DNA of 57,168 nt from Chloroflexi bacterium UBA5189 (GCA_002413045.1 DHWF01000009.1:1-57168); one strand, 5' to 3'. Positions 17,875 to 26,846 are shown, numbered from the stretch's first letter. The notes: a model not told the origin generated them from the letters alone. Program-made: numbers and translations.

Positions 17875-19163
17875 GCGCCTCGATCGAGACCGAGGCGCGG
17901 TCGGCGGACCTGATCCGCCGCGCCGAGGGCCTGTTCCCGGGCGGAGTCAACAGCCCTGTTCGCGCATTTCGGTCGGTTGGCCGACCGCCGCTCTTCCTGG
18001 AGCGCGGCCGGGGACCGCACGTCTGGGATGCGGATGGGAACCGCTACATCTGCTACATCGGCTCGTGGGGTCCGGCGATTCTCGGCCACGCAGACCCGAC
18101 GACGATCGAGGCGCTTCACCGCACGCTGGATAACGGCCTTGCCCTTGGTGCCACGAATCCGCTCGAGATCGAACTGGGTGAAGCAATCCGGGCCGCGATG
18201 CCGTCGATGGAGCGGCTGCGCTTCACGTCGTCGGGCACCGAGGCCGTCATGTCGGCCCTGCGGCTGGCTCGCGCCGCGACCGGCCGGGACCTGATCCTGA
18301 AGTTCGCTGGCGGGTACCACGGCCATGCTGATCACCTCCTCGTCGAGGCCGGTTCGGGCATCGCCACCCATGCCATTCCGGGCAGTGCCGGCGTGCCCGC
18401 GAGTGTCGCGGGCCTGACGATCGTGGTGCCGTACAACGATCCGGAGGCGGTCGAGGCCGCGTTCAGGGCGCACCCCGCTCGGATCGCTGCGGTGATCGTC
18501 GAGCCAGTTGCGGCGAACGTCGGCGTCATCGCGCCGGCGCCCGGCTTCCTGGAGCTGCTCCGAAGCGCGACCGCGGCGGATGGCGCGCTCCTCGTCTTCG
18601 ATGAGGTCATCACGGGCTTCCGGGTCGGCCGCGGTGGAGCGCAGGCCCGCTTCGGAGTCACGCCGGATCTCACGACGCTGGGCAAGATCATCGGCGGCGG
18701 GATGCCGATCGGCGCGTATGGAGGGCGGGCTGATCTCATGGCGCTCGTCGCTCCGTCGGGCCCGGTCTACCAGGCAGGGACGCTGTCCGGCCACCCACTG
18801 TCGATGGCAGCCGGAATCACAACCCTGGCGGCACTCACCGCGGATCGCTATGAAGCCCTCGAGACGACGGCCGCGACGCTCGAGCGCGGGCTGGTTGACG
18901 CTGCCCGAACGGCCGAGCGTCCCATCGCCATCGCACGAGTCGGCTCCCTGTTGACGGTCTTCTTTCTGGAACGTCCTCCCCTGAACGCTGCCGAGGCGCT
19001 GGCTGCGGACCGTGCGGCGTTCGGCACCTTCTTCGGGGCGATGCTCGACGGCGGCGTCCTGTTGCCGCCGTCCCCGTTCGAGGCGTGGTTCGTCTCGATG
19101 GCCCACGGCCCGGAGGAGATCGCCGAGACGATCGCGGCAGCGACGACGGCGCTCGGGCGGTGA
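17871..19163 (+). CDS. hemL: glutamate-1-semialdehyde 2,1-aminomutase
   Basis: PLP enzyme that converts glutamate-1-semialdehyde to 5-aminolevulinate. 430 residues, normal length. It starts LFPGGVNSPVRAF-like at about 20-32. PLP-phosphate contact is SSGTEAVMSALRLAR, followed by GGYHGHADHLLV and the cofactor Asp in VFDEVITGFR. The Schiff-base Lys272 lies in TLGKIIGGGMPIGA. Overlaps hemQ at the start and hemE at the end (GTGA, 19160-19163). Confidence 0.95.
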   Translation: MSASIETEARSADLIRRAEGLFPGGVNSPVRAFRSVGRPPLFLERGRGPHVWDADGNRYICYIGSWGPAILGHADPTTIEALHRTLDNGLALGATNPLEIELGEAIRAAMPSMERLRFTSSGTEAVMSALRLARAATGRDLILKFAGGYHGHADHLLVEAGSGIATHAIPGSAGVPASVAGLTIVVPYNDPEAVEAAFRAHPARIAAVIVEPVAANVGVIAPAPGFLELLRSATAADGALLVFDEVITGFRVGRGGAQARFGVTPDLTTLGKIIGGGMPIGAYGGRADLMALVAPSGPVYQAGTLSGHPLSMAAGITTLAALTADRYEALETTAATLERGLVDAARTAERPIAIARVGSLLTVFFLERPPLNAAEALAADRAAFGTFFGAMLDGGVLLPPSPFEAWFVSMAHGPEEIAETIAAATTALGR

Positions 19164-20203
19164 GCAGCCGCTTCCTGCAGGCCTGCCACCACGAGGCGGT
19201 CGACGCGACACCGGTCTGGTTCATGCGGCAGGCGGGCCGAACCTTCCCCGCGTACCGCGCGATGCGAGAGCGCTACGGGATCCTCGAGCTGGCCAAGAAC
19301 CCTGAGCTGTGCGCCGAGGTGACCTTGATGCCCGTTCGCGAGCTCGGCGTCGACGCTGCGGTCATGTACGCCGACATCATGTTGCCGCTCGAGCCGATGG
19401 GGGTCGACCTCCACATCGAGCCGGAGCTCGGGCCGATCATCGAGCGCCCGATTCGATCGATGGCGGACGTCGAGGCACTGCGGCCGTTCGCGGCGGATGG
19501 GGTCGAGTTCACGCTCGAGGCCATGCGGCACGTCCGCCGGGAGCTCGACGGGAAGGCCGGGCTCATCGGCTTCAGCGGCGCCCCGTTCACCCTGGCGTGC
19601 TATCTCATCGAGGGCCGGCCATCCCGCGACTTCGCGATGGCCAAGGCATTCATGTACGGGCAATCGGCCGCCTGGCACGCGTTGCTGGACCGGCTCGCGA
19701 CGATGGCGATCGACTACCTCGACGCACAGATCGATGCCGGGGCCCAGGTGGTCCAGCTGTTCGACAGCTGGGTCGGCGGCCTTGGGCCCGCCGACTACGA
19801 GACCTTTGTCCAACCGTACGTTCGCCGCATCGTCGCCGCGGTTGATCGGGTACCGATCATCCTGTTCGGCACCGGGACCGCCGCGCTGCTCGAGCGCATT
19901 GCCGAGTGCGGCAGTGACCTCGTCGGCGTCGACCATCGCGTCTCGCTGGGCGATGCCTGGGCCAGGATCGGGACCGATCGTGGAATCCAGGGCAACCTCG
20001 ACGGCGCACGGGTCCTCGCCGGCTGGGAGGCCACGCAGGCCGGCGCCCGCCAGGTCCTTGGCGAGGCCAACGGCCGGCCCGGGCACATCTTCAACCTCGG
20101 CCATGGAGTCCTGCCCGGCAGCGACCCCGACATCCTCCGCCGGCTCGTGGACTTCGTGCATGAGACAACAGCTCGCGTCGACACGGTTGGAGCGGCGTCA
20201 TGA
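19160..20203 (+). CDS. hemE: uroporphyrinogen decarboxylase
   Basis: Decarboxylates uroporphyrinogen III to coproporphyrinogen III. 347 residues from GTG 19160. Signature PVWFMRQAGRTFPAYR (about 18-33), the Asp-containing YADIMLPLEPMG, GFSGAPFTLACYL, QLFDSWVG and the C-terminal FNLGHGVLPGS are all as expected. No signal peptide, cytosolic. Overlaps hemL (GTGA) and hemH (ATGA, 20200-20203). Confidence 0.95.
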   Translation: MSSRFLQACHHEAVDATPVWFMRQAGRTFPAYRAMRERYGILELAKNPELCAEVTLMPVRELGVDAAVMYADIMLPLEPMGVDLHIEPELGPIIERPIRSMADVEALRPFAADGVEFTLEAMRHVRRELDGKAGLIGFSGAPFTLACYLIEGRPSRDFAMAKAFMYGQSAAWHALLDRLATMAIDYLDAQIDAGAQVVQLFDSWVGGLGPADYETFVQPYVRRIVAAVDRVPIILFGTGTAALLERIAECGSDLVGVDHRVSLGDAWARIGTDRGIQGNLDGARVLAGWEATQAGARQVLGEANGRPGHIFNLGHGVLPGSDPDILRRLVDFVHETTARVDTVGAAS

Positions 20204-21135
20204 CGAAGCTGGCGTCGGACGAGGGCGTTCTCCTGATGACCTACGGCTCTCCAGACTCACTCGATGAGCACGACGTTGCCGCCTACCTCGCCCGGGTCCG
20301 TGGTGGGCGTGCGGCCGATCCAGAGCTCATCACCGAGTTCACTCGCCGGTACCGGGTGATCGGCGGCTCACCACTGATCGAGATCACGGCCCGCCAGGCG
20401 GCCGCGCTCGAGGCTCGCCTCGATCGGCCTGCGCGGGCCGCCATGCGCTTCTCCGAGCCGTCGATCGAGGCAGGGCTGCGGGAGCTGTCCGCCGCCGGCG
20501 CCCGGCACGTAGTGGCCATCGTCCTGTCGCCCCAGTACTCACCGATGCTCATGGGTGGCTACGCGCGGGCCATCGACGATGCCCGCGGTCGGATCGGTGC
20601 CGATGCGCCACGTGCGACGATCGCCGGGGAATGGTGGATGGAGCCGGCGTTCGTCAGGGCGCTCGCCGGGCGGATCCGAGACAAGATCGGCGGCATGTCC
20701 GAGAAAGAGCGCGAAACCGTCGTCGTTCTCTTGACCGCGCACAGTCTGCCGCGCCGAGTGGCCGAGCAGGAGCCGGGCTATGTCGACCAGCTGCGCGGCA
20801 CCGCAGCAGCCGTCGCGGAGGCGGCCGGGTTGTCGCCCGATCGATGGCAGTTCTGCTGGCAGAGCGCCGGCCACGAGCCCGGCGAGTGGATGAGCCCGGA
20901 CCTCAAGGATCTCGTCGTGGACATCGCTGGCGCCGGTCGAGGATCGATTCTCGTTGTCCCGGTCCAGTTCCTGGCCGACCACCTCGAGGTGCTCTACGAC
21001 ATCGACGTCGGTGCGCGTGAACAGGCAGAAGCGGCGGGGGCGCACTTCGACCGGATCGACTCGCTGAACGACGACCCAGCGCTCATCGAGGCATTCGCAC
21101 ACGTTGCGGAGATGGCCACTGGGCTATCGAGGTAG
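20200..21135 (+). CDS. hemH: ferrochelatase (coproporphyrin ferrochelatase)
   Basis: Inserts Fe2+ into the porphyrin. With HemQ in the same operon the substrate is most likely coproporphyrin III (CpfC). 311 residues. Conserved LLMTYGSP, YSPMLMGGY, catalytic His181 in LTAHSLP and acidic Glu263 in FLADHLEVLYDID. I see no iron-sulfur cysteine cluster. Last gene of the operon; hairpins follow at 21229-21250, 21264-21323 and 21400-21435. No coproporphyrinogen oxidase gene lies beside it. Confidence 0.93.
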   Translation: MTKLASDEGVLLMTYGSPDSLDEHDVAAYLARVRGGRAADPELITEFTRRYRVIGGSPLIEITARQAAALEARLDRPARAAMRFSEPSIEAGLRELSAAGARHVVAIVLSPQYSPMLMGGYARAIDDARGRIGADAPRATIAGEWWMEPAFVRALAGRIRDKIGGMSEKERETVVVLLTAHSLPRRVAEQEPGYVDQLRGTAAAVAEAAGLSPDRWQFCWQSAGHEPGEWMSPDLKDLVVDIAGAGRGSILVVPVQFLADHLEVLYDIDVGAREQAEAAGAHFDRIDSLNDDPALIEAFAHVAEMATGLSR

Positions 21136-21263
21136 CTGAGCAGGCGGTGGCGAGGGCAGCCACAGGATGCGACTCGACGACCCTGGCCAATCCACCGCGG
21201 CCCCCATCGCGAGCTGATCGAGTGACCCAGTGGCGAATCTGATCGCCACTCTCAGACCCGTTG

Positions 21264-21323
21264 GAGTCAGGCCGCCAGCACGCGCGCTCAAGTCCCTCCG
21301 GGCGCGCCACCTGCTCCTGACTC
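21264..21323. repeat. third tRNA-Arg 3'-end copy inside an imperfect hairpin
   Basis: Bases 21291-21309 repeat 5-23 and 9139-9157. GCGCGCTC (21282-21289) pairs with GGGCGCGC (21300-21307), again presenting AGTCCCTC in the loop. Outer arms AGCA/TGCT and GAGTCAGG/CCTGACTC (21264-21271 and 21316-21323) extend the stem with bulges. This is either an attachment-site remnant or a member of a palindromic repeat family. Confidence 0.55.
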
Positions 21324-21399
21324 AGAGCTGCGGCTTGACGACCATCAAGAAACGACGGCGGCGAGGAGGATCAGCATGGCTATGCCGCTGCCGAATGTC

Positions 21400-21435
21400 G
21401 GCTGGCGCGCCCACCACGTTCCGGGCGCGCCAGCC
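21400..21435. terminator. perfect 13-bp stem-loop, probable bidirectional terminator
   Basis: GGCTGGCGCGCCC (21400-21412) pairs completely with GGGCGCGCCAGCC (21423-21435) over a 10-base loop. It lies just before the 3' end of the minus-strand BNR gene and after hemH, so it can stop both. The right arm shares CCGGGCGCGCCA with the tRNA-Arg-like repeats. Confidence 0.75.
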
Positions 21436-21442
21436 AGCTACC

Positions 21443-22948
21443 TCAGGAACCGCGGACGAAATAGACGTCCGAGTTCTGGCAGTCCGTCGTGTCGTTCCCG
21501 GGGACGAGGTCCGTGCAGCGGGTGTACACGATGTCGAGCCGATTGAGATTGTCGAAACCGACTTCGAAGAAGTCTCCGAAGTTGAAGTCACCCGCCGGCG
21601 CCGTCTCGACCGGATCGGCAAGGGCATAGGTCACGGGGCTGCCGAACTTCGGCGAGGTGCCGCCGTAGACGTGCCAGTTGCCGTCCAGGGTCGCGTGCGT
21701 CTCGTAGCCAACGCCGATCGTCTTGCCGTCGTGCGCCACGTCGACCCAGCTGTAGCGGATGAGGCCCTCGTTGGCCGGGGTGACGTCCTGCTTCGACCAC
21801 GTCCGTCCATGGTTGGTGGAGTGGTAGAGCAGGAGACGCGAGTCGACCTTGATCTTCGCGCCCGTCGAATCGGTCCCAGTGACCGGGTTGTTGAACAGCG
21901 CGTAGAGCGAGCCGTCGCTGGCGACGACGACCTGCGGCCAGTTGATGTCGTTCGTCGCGCCACCACCCGGCAGGTCGCTGTTGTAGCCATCGATCCTGTA
22001 CCGCTTCCACGTCGCGCCGTCATCCGCGGAAACGAACGAGTACAGCGTCCCCGCGGTGAAGCCGGCGTCACCTGACGTGTTGATCTCGTCGTCGGCGCCG
22101 CCATCGTTCGTGCAGACCATGTACAGGTACTTCGAGCCGGGCGTGTGGTCGGCCGCGGGCCGGCACCAGCCGCTGTCCGGCAGCGTGCAGCCGAGGGGGT
22201 CGAAGGTCGCCCCCGCGTCATGCGACATGAAGACCGTGTACCGGCCACCGGGCGGGTTCTGCGCCTGGCCGGGTTGCGGCGGAACGATGCCCGTCCCGGT
22301 GCAGCCGGCCGCAACGCTGCCGACGTTGTAGGTGTCCTTGTCGCCCTCGTTGCCTGCGTACATGACGGTCGACGAGCCGTGGCCCACGACCCATGGTCGA
22401 TCGTCGACTGGCAGGAGGGTCGGGACGACCGGCCGAGCGATGTCCTGCGTCATGTGGCTCGTGCCGGCGCCGCTAACGGTCCATCGCGCGAAGTGGTCGT
22501 CGACGACCTTGGTGTCGACGAAGTAGAAATGGTTCGCGTCGTCCAGGGCGATGTCGCCTTCATCGCCGACGTCGATCTGGTCGAGCGCCACCGGCAGGTT
22601 GGCCAGACCGGGCATGTCGACGAAGTTGACGCCGTCGGTCGACGTCCAGAGCCACGACTCGGCGCGCACGCCGTCAGGGGCGCTCGGGTCGGCGGCCACG
22701 GCATCGCAATGGTTCTGCTTGTGCGCCGTGACGTAGATGTTGCCGTACCGATCGAGCGCGAGTCCGGGCTCGTACCCGCCGCACGCTTCGAACGTGGGCA
22801 GGCGGACGGGCGTGCCGAAATGGATTCCCGTCGAATGGCTGCCGCCGCCCGAGGCGGCGAGAGCGTCCATCTGTGCGCCAATCGAGAGCGCCCCGACGAC
22901 GGCGATCGCGAAGATCGCGGCGCGCCTTTGCCGACTGAGGATGTTCAC
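21443..22948 (-). CDS. secreted BNR/sialidase-like beta-propeller protein
   Basis: 501 residues from GTG 22948, with GGGAGG four bases upstream. A signal peptide (RQRRAAIFAIAVVGALSIGA) ends near residue 30. The rest has repeated BNR/Asp-box-like motifs (SHDAGATFDP, SADDGATWKRY, STNHGRTWSKQ) typical of sialidase-type six-bladed propellers. A catalytic sialidase Arg triad cannot be confirmed by eye, so glycosidase activity is not claimed. It is probably extracellular. Confidence 0.8.
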   Translation of the reverse strand: MNILSRQRRAAIFAIAVVGALSIGAQMDALAASGGGSHSTGIHFGTPVRLPTFEACGGYEPGLALDRYGNIYVTAHKQNHCDAVAADPSAPDGVRAESWLWTSTDGVNFVDMPGLANLPVALDQIDVGDEGDIALDDANHFYFVDTKVVDDHFARWTVSGAGTSHMTQDIARPVVPTLLPVDDRPWVVGHGSSTVMYAGNEGDKDTYNVGSVAAGCTGTGIVPPQPGQAQNPPGGRYTVFMSHDAGATFDPLGCTLPDSGWCRPAADHTPGSKYLYMVCTNDGGADDEINTSGDAGFTAGTLYSFVSADDGATWKRYRIDGYNSDLPGGGATNDINWPQVVVASDGSLYALFNNPVTGTDSTGAKIKVDSRLLLYHSTNHGRTWSKQDVTPANEGLIRYSWVDVAHDGKTIGVGYETHATLDGNWHVYGGTSPKFGSPVTYALADPVETAPAGDFNFGDFFEVGFDNLNRLDIVYTRCTDLVPGNDTTDCQNSDVYFVRGS

Positions 22949-23168
22949 GCAGCCTCCCTTGCGCGCCAGCGCGCGCTGGTTCTGGATCCCCCGGACGACT
23001 GCGCGTAGTGACGGCTTGCGACCAGCAGCGCCATACGACACATGCGCGTCCGCGCCATTGCAGATCGATTGCAAACGGCTGAGGCCCGCGGCGCTCGTAA
23101 GCCGCTACCGGCACCCGCTCCGGACAGAGTTGTGGTCCCCACGGGCATTGCTCCCCGTGCTGGCTGCC

Positions 23169-23174
23169 TACCAT
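23169..23174 (+). promoter_or_regulatory. -10 box TACCAT, leaderless promoter
   Basis: TACCAT ends 7 bases before ATG 23182, so transcription would begin at or next to the start codon of the deacetylase gene. Confidence 0.5.
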
Positions 23175-23181
23175 GCGATCG

Positions 23182-24108
23182 ATGGTCGATCGCGGGCAAC
23201 CCGGCGGCAGCGAGCCATGGCGGCGCCCGATGCCGGCAGGGTTTGCCTGGCCGCCCGGTATCCGCGCCGCTGCGTGCTTCACGTTCGACGTCGATGCCGA
23301 AAGCCCGATCCTGTTCGAACATCCCGAGGCGGCCGGTTGGCTGGACGTCATGAGCCACCAGGCGTACGGGCCGCGGACCGGCATCCCGCGGATCCTGCGG
23401 CTGCTCGATCGCCAGGGCATCCGTGCGACGTTCTTCGTGCCCGGCTACTCCACCGAGCGCTGGCCAGAGGCGATCCGCTCGATCCGCGATGCAGGTCATG
23501 AGATCGCGCACCACGGGTACCTCCACGAGGGCGCCCGATCCGCGCCGGACGCCGAGACGGAGGAGCGCCGGCTGTTGCGCGGGCTCGAGGCCCTCGACAC
23601 GGTGGCTGGTGTCCGTCCGGTCGGCTATCGCGCGCCGATGTGGGAGCTGTCGTATCGGCTCCCGGCGCTGCTCGCCAAGCACGGCTTTCGCTACGACAGT
23701 GGGCTCATGGACGCGGACCATCCGTACCGGCTCGCGGTCAGCGCCGAGCCGGGGGCGGCCTCGATCGTCGAGCTGCCCGCGCACTGGGCGCAGGACGACT
23801 GGGAGCCATACGTCTACCTGCCGGGCCTGTCCGGCTCCGGCGTGATCGCCAGCCCGGCCGAGGTCATCGCCCGCTGGACGCTGGAGCTCGAGGCGCTCGT
23901 CGAGGAGGGCGGCCTGTTCATGCTCACGAACCACCCGTTCGTGAGCGGCCATGCCTCGCGCGCCGCCGGCCTCGAGCGCCTGATCCAGCGCGCCCGCGAG
24001 ATCCCCGGCCTGTGGATCGCGTCCGCCACCGAGATCGCCGCCCACGTCGAGACACTGCCGCTCGTGCCGGTCGTCCACCTGCCGCTCGTGGTGCCCGAAA
24101 CGCTCTGA
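23182..24108 (+). CDS. polysaccharide deacetylase (NodB-homology, CE4)
   Basis: 308 residues. NodB fold with the catalytic/metal Asp motif CFTFDVDAE (about 36-44), the metal His motif EIAHHGYLHE (about 111-120) and RAPMWELS (motif 3). The C-terminal LTNHPFVSGH carries the late His. Enzymes of this set include peptidoglycan or chitin-oligosaccharide deacetylases and cytoplasmic PuuE-like allantoinases. No signal peptide is seen, which favours a cytoplasmic substrate. ATG 23182 is chosen because the -10 box TACCAT lies 7 bases before it; ATG 23230 is an alternative. Confidence 0.85.
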   Translation: MVDRGQPGGSEPWRRPMPAGFAWPPGIRAAACFTFDVDAESPILFEHPEAAGWLDVMSHQAYGPRTGIPRILRLLDRQGIRATFFVPGYSTERWPEAIRSIRDAGHEIAHHGYLHEGARSAPDAETEERRLLRGLEALDTVAGVRPVGYRAPMWELSYRLPALLAKHGFRYDSGLMDADHPYRLAVSAEPGAASIVELPAHWAQDDWEPYVYLPGLSGSGVIASPAEVIARWTLELEALVEEGGLFMLTNHPFVSGHASRAAGLERLIQRAREIPGLWIASATEIAAHVETLPLVPVVHLPLVVPETL

Positions 24109-24115
24109 GACGGGC

Positions 24116-24140
24116 AGGCCCCGGCCGATGGCCGGGGCCT
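24116..24140. terminator. 11-bp GC-rich stem-loop between convergent genes
   Basis: AGGCCCCGGCC (24116-24126) pairs with GGCCGGGGCCT (24130-24140) around GAT. It separates the deacetylase gene from codB, which point at each other. Confidence 0.75.
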
Positions 24141-24161
24141 TCGATCTTCGAAGGGACTCGA

Positions 24162-25544
24162 TCAGGCGATCGCGACGGAGCTCGACGACCTGCGCTCGAG
24201 CACCCAGAACAGGGCGCCCGCGACGACGAAGCCGACGAGGTAGGCGATGTCGGCGCCGCCGAGGGCCGTCGAGATTGGCCCGACGTACAGGGTCTGATCC
24301 ATGAACGGCACCGACGCCACGAACCCGACGACGAGCGCGACCAGGGCGTTCATCCCGGACGGCAGCATCGCGAAGCTCACCGCGTTGGCGCCGCTGATCC
24401 GCGACCCGCGCCGGCGCCAGTCGACGATCACGATTGCCGCCCAGGGGCCGATCCAGTAGGTGATGACCAGCAGGTAGTTCTCGACCGTCGACGAGAAGTT
24501 GTTGTAGTACAGGTACAGCGTCGCGAGGAAGCTGAGCACCGCGACCACGGCTGCGGACACGGGCCGGGCAACCTTGATGCCGGCCGCCTGCAGCGACAGC
24601 GAGCCGGTGTAGTCGTTCATCGCGTTGACGGCGACCGTCCCGAAGAAGATCGCCACCATCGCGAGGATCCCGACGATGCCGCCGCCGAGCATGCCGTTGA
24701 TCTGGTGAACGGTGTCGGCCTCGGTGCCCAGTGAGCCAACGACCGCGAGGCCAAGCACCTCGATCCAGATGGCGCCGAGTGCGAGGCCGAGGAAGGTCCG
24801 GCTGAAGATCTTGCCGCGGGGAGTGTCCTTGGGCAGGTACCGCGAATAGTCGGACGCGTACAGGGCCCAGGCGAGATTGAAGCTGCCGGCGATCGTCGTC
24901 ATGAGCACGAACGAGCCAATGCTCGATGCGGCTCCGTCCGCGAGGCTGAAGTTCGCCTTACCGAACAGCGCGACGGTCACGACCGCGAAGAGGATCGCAA
25001 GTCCGATCGCGGCGTATTTCTCGAAGGTATGGATCGCCTCATAGCCGACGATGCTGAGCGCGGCCTGGAAGGCGACCACGATCACGAGCCCGAGCCAGAA
25101 CGGCACGGCCTCGCCGGTGATCACCTGGATGGCATACGCACCGAAGAACGCGTTGATCGCGTCCCAGGCGATCGTGCTCAACCAGTTGAGGATCCCCGGC
25201 ACGACGATCGACTTGCCGAACGGCAGCCGGCTGGCCGGGATCTGTGCCATGCCCACGGCGGGACCCATCGCCGAGAGATACGCAACCAGCCCGGCGCCGA
25301 TGACGTTCCCGACGACGATCGCCGCCAGGCCGGACCAGAACCCGAGCCCGATGAAATCGGCGGCCGCCAGCGTCCCGACGAAGAACGCCGCCGGGACCAG
25401 GTTCGGGCTGAACCACACGGTGAACAGGCGGTTTACCGACCCATATCGAGCCGATTCGGGTATTGGCTCCATGCCGTGGGCCTCGATCGAGAGGTCGCCC
25501 TCGCGGGTCGGCATCCCGCCGAGCTTCATCGCATCCGTGGCCAT
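24162..25544 (-). CDS. codB: cytosine permease, NCS1 family
   Basis: 460 residues with about 12 membrane segments. NCS1 transporters import nucleobases with a cation. Typical segments are WFSPNLVPAAFFVGTLA, SRLPFGKSIVVPGILNWLST, LYASDYSRYLP and AVNAMNDYTGSLSLQAAG. The gene begins 15 bases after codA on the same strand. That pairing supports cytosine as the substrate and the codB name; other purines or pyrimidines remain possible. Confidence 0.88.
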   Translation of the reverse strand: MATDAMKLGGMPTREGDLSIEAHGMEPIPESARYGSVNRLFTVWFSPNLVPAAFFVGTLAAADFIGLGFWSGLAAIVVGNVIGAGLVAYLSAMGPAVGMAQIPASRLPFGKSIVVPGILNWLSTIAWDAINAFFGAYAIQVITGEAVPFWLGLVIVVAFQAALSIVGYEAIHTFEKYAAIGLAILFAVVTVALFGKANFSLADGAASSIGSFVLMTTIAGSFNLAWALYASDYSRYLPKDTPRGKIFSRTFLGLALGAIWIEVLGLAVVGSLGTEADTVHQINGMLGGGIVGILAMVAIFFGTVAVNAMNDYTGSLSLQAAGIKVARPVSAAVVAVLSFLATLYLYYNNFSSTVENYLLVITYWIGPWAAIVIVDWRRRGSRISGANAVSFAMLPSGMNALVALVVGFVASVPFMDQTLYVGPISTALGGADIAYLVGFVVAGALFWVLERRSSSSVAIA

Positions 25545-25559
25545 GTCGCAGCTCCTCCT

Positions 25560-26846
25560 CTACCGCGTGAAGGTGACCGGGAGCGTCCGCCCGGCCTGGT
25601 GGACCACGCTCGCCGCCGGGACCGTCTCGGCAACGACGCGACCTGCCCGGACCACCCACCGGGCGGCGGGGCGGAGGCGGATCGCCTCGGCCTCGTCAGC
25701 GCAATCGAAGACCACGAAGTTCGCCGGTAGCCCCTCCTTCACTCCCCATCGCACCTCGGCGGCGCGGGCCGGGTTGACCGTGACCATGTCGAACGCGCGG
25801 AACAGCTCCCCCCGGCCCGTCATCTGGCCGACGTGCACGAGCATCGAGAGCGCATCGAGCATCGAGCCGCGACCGAGCGGGTACCAGGGATCCATGATCG
25901 AGTCGTGGCCGCAGGCAACGTTGATGCCGGCCGCATCGAGCTCCTTGACCCGGGTCATCCCGCGCCGCTTCGGGTAGGTATCGAAGCGGCCCTGGAGGAC
26001 GATGTTGTCGAGCGGGTTGGCGACGATCGTGACCCCGGCGCGCTTCAGGATCTGGATGAGCTTGAAGGCGTAGTTGTCGTTGTACGAGGCCATCGCGGTC
26101 GTGTGCCCGGCGACGACGCGCCCCTGCATCCCGTCCCGGATCGTCCGGGCCGCCACGACCTCCAGGAACCGGCTCTGCTCGTCGTCGGTCTCGTCGCAGT
26201 GCAGGTCGATCGGCGCGCCGGTCTCCTTCGCCAGGTCGAAGATGAAGTGGACCTCCTCAACGCCGTCGTCGCGGGTCCATTCGTAGTGCGGGATCCCGCC
26301 GATGACGTCGCAGCCGAGGCGCATCGCCTCCCGCATCAGGTGCTTGCCGTTCGGGAACGAGAGGATGCCGTCCTGCGGAAAGGCGATCAGCTGCAGCTCC
26401 ACGATGTCCTTGAGCTCGTCCCGGAGCTCGATGAGCGCCCGAAGCGCGACGAGGCTCGGGTCGCACACGTCGACGTGGGAGCGGATCAGCCCGGTGCCCT
26501 GGGCGACCTCCCACAGGATCGCCTCGCGGGCGCGCCGCTTGACGTCCTCGTGGGTCAGCGAGGGCTTGCGCTCCGCCCACGTCTGGATGCCCTCGATGAG
26601 CGTGCCGGACTCGTTGTACCGAGGCTCGCCGACGGTCAGGACGGCGTCGAGGTGGACGTGCGGATCGACGAGGGGCGGGGAGAGCAGGCGACCCTCTGCG
26701 TCGAGCTCGCGGCTGCCGTCCGCCTTCAGCGCGCCGGCGGGCCGGATCTCGGCAATGGTCTCACCGTCGGTTCGAACGTCGACGAGCGGGACGGCGGCGC
26801 CCGCGGTCGGATGGACGCGCGCGTTGCGGACGAGCAGTCCTGTCGT
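25560..26846 (-). CDS. codA: cytosine deaminase, apparent ACG start
   Basis: Amidohydrolase that deaminates cytosine to uracil. From ACG 26846 it has 428 residues and its metal and active-site residues are His63, His65, His216, Glu219, His248 and Asp315. These are the E. coli CodA positions shifted by two. Motifs are VDPHVHLD, LHCDETDDEQSRF, GHTTAMASYN and GHDSIMDPWYPLG. No ATG, GTG or TTG precedes the first strand (LLVRNARV) in frame. A strong GGGAGGG sits four bases before ACG, so ACG initiation or an ATG-to-ACG change is likely. The first canonical start (GTG 26468) would lose the HxH motif. Confidence 0.9.
   Translation of the reverse strand, partial: TTGLLVRNARVHPTAGAAVPLVDVRTDGETIAEIRPAGALKADGSRELDAEGRLLSPPLVDPHVHLDAVLTVGEPRYNESGTLIEGIQTWAERKPSLTHEDVKRRAREAILWEVAQGTGLIRSHVDVCDPSLVALRALIELRDELKDIVELQLIAFPQDGILSFPNGKHLMREAMRLGCDVIGGIPHYEWTRDDGVEEVHFIFDLAKETGAPIDLHCDETDDEQSRFLEVVAARTIRDGMQGRVVAGHTTAMASYNDNYAFKLIQILKRAGVTIVANPLDNIVLQGRFDTYPKRRGMTRVKELDAAGINVACGHDSIMDPWYPLGRGSMLDALSMLVHVGQMTGRGELFRAFDMVTVNPARAAEVRWGVKEGLPANFVVFDCADEAEAIRLRPAARWVVRAGRVVAETVPAASVVHQAGRTLPVTFTR

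Larger units (their letters stand above)
21136..21442. other. hairpin-rich gene-free stretch after the heme operon
   Basis: No convincing gene. Three structures lie in a row: AGTGGCGA/TCGCCACT (21229-21236 and 21243-21250), a long imperfect hairpin around the third tRNA-Arg-like core (21264-21323), and a perfect 13-bp stem (21400-21435). They separate hemH from an oppositely oriented gene. Confidence 0.6.

Noticed and set aside
17724..19211. Long minus-strand frame opposite hemL
   Set aside because: Composition-driven shadow of the hemL gene, with no motif or ribosome site.
26468..26846. Starting codA at GTG 26468
   Set aside because: This would remove the HxH metal site that the rest of the active site requires.
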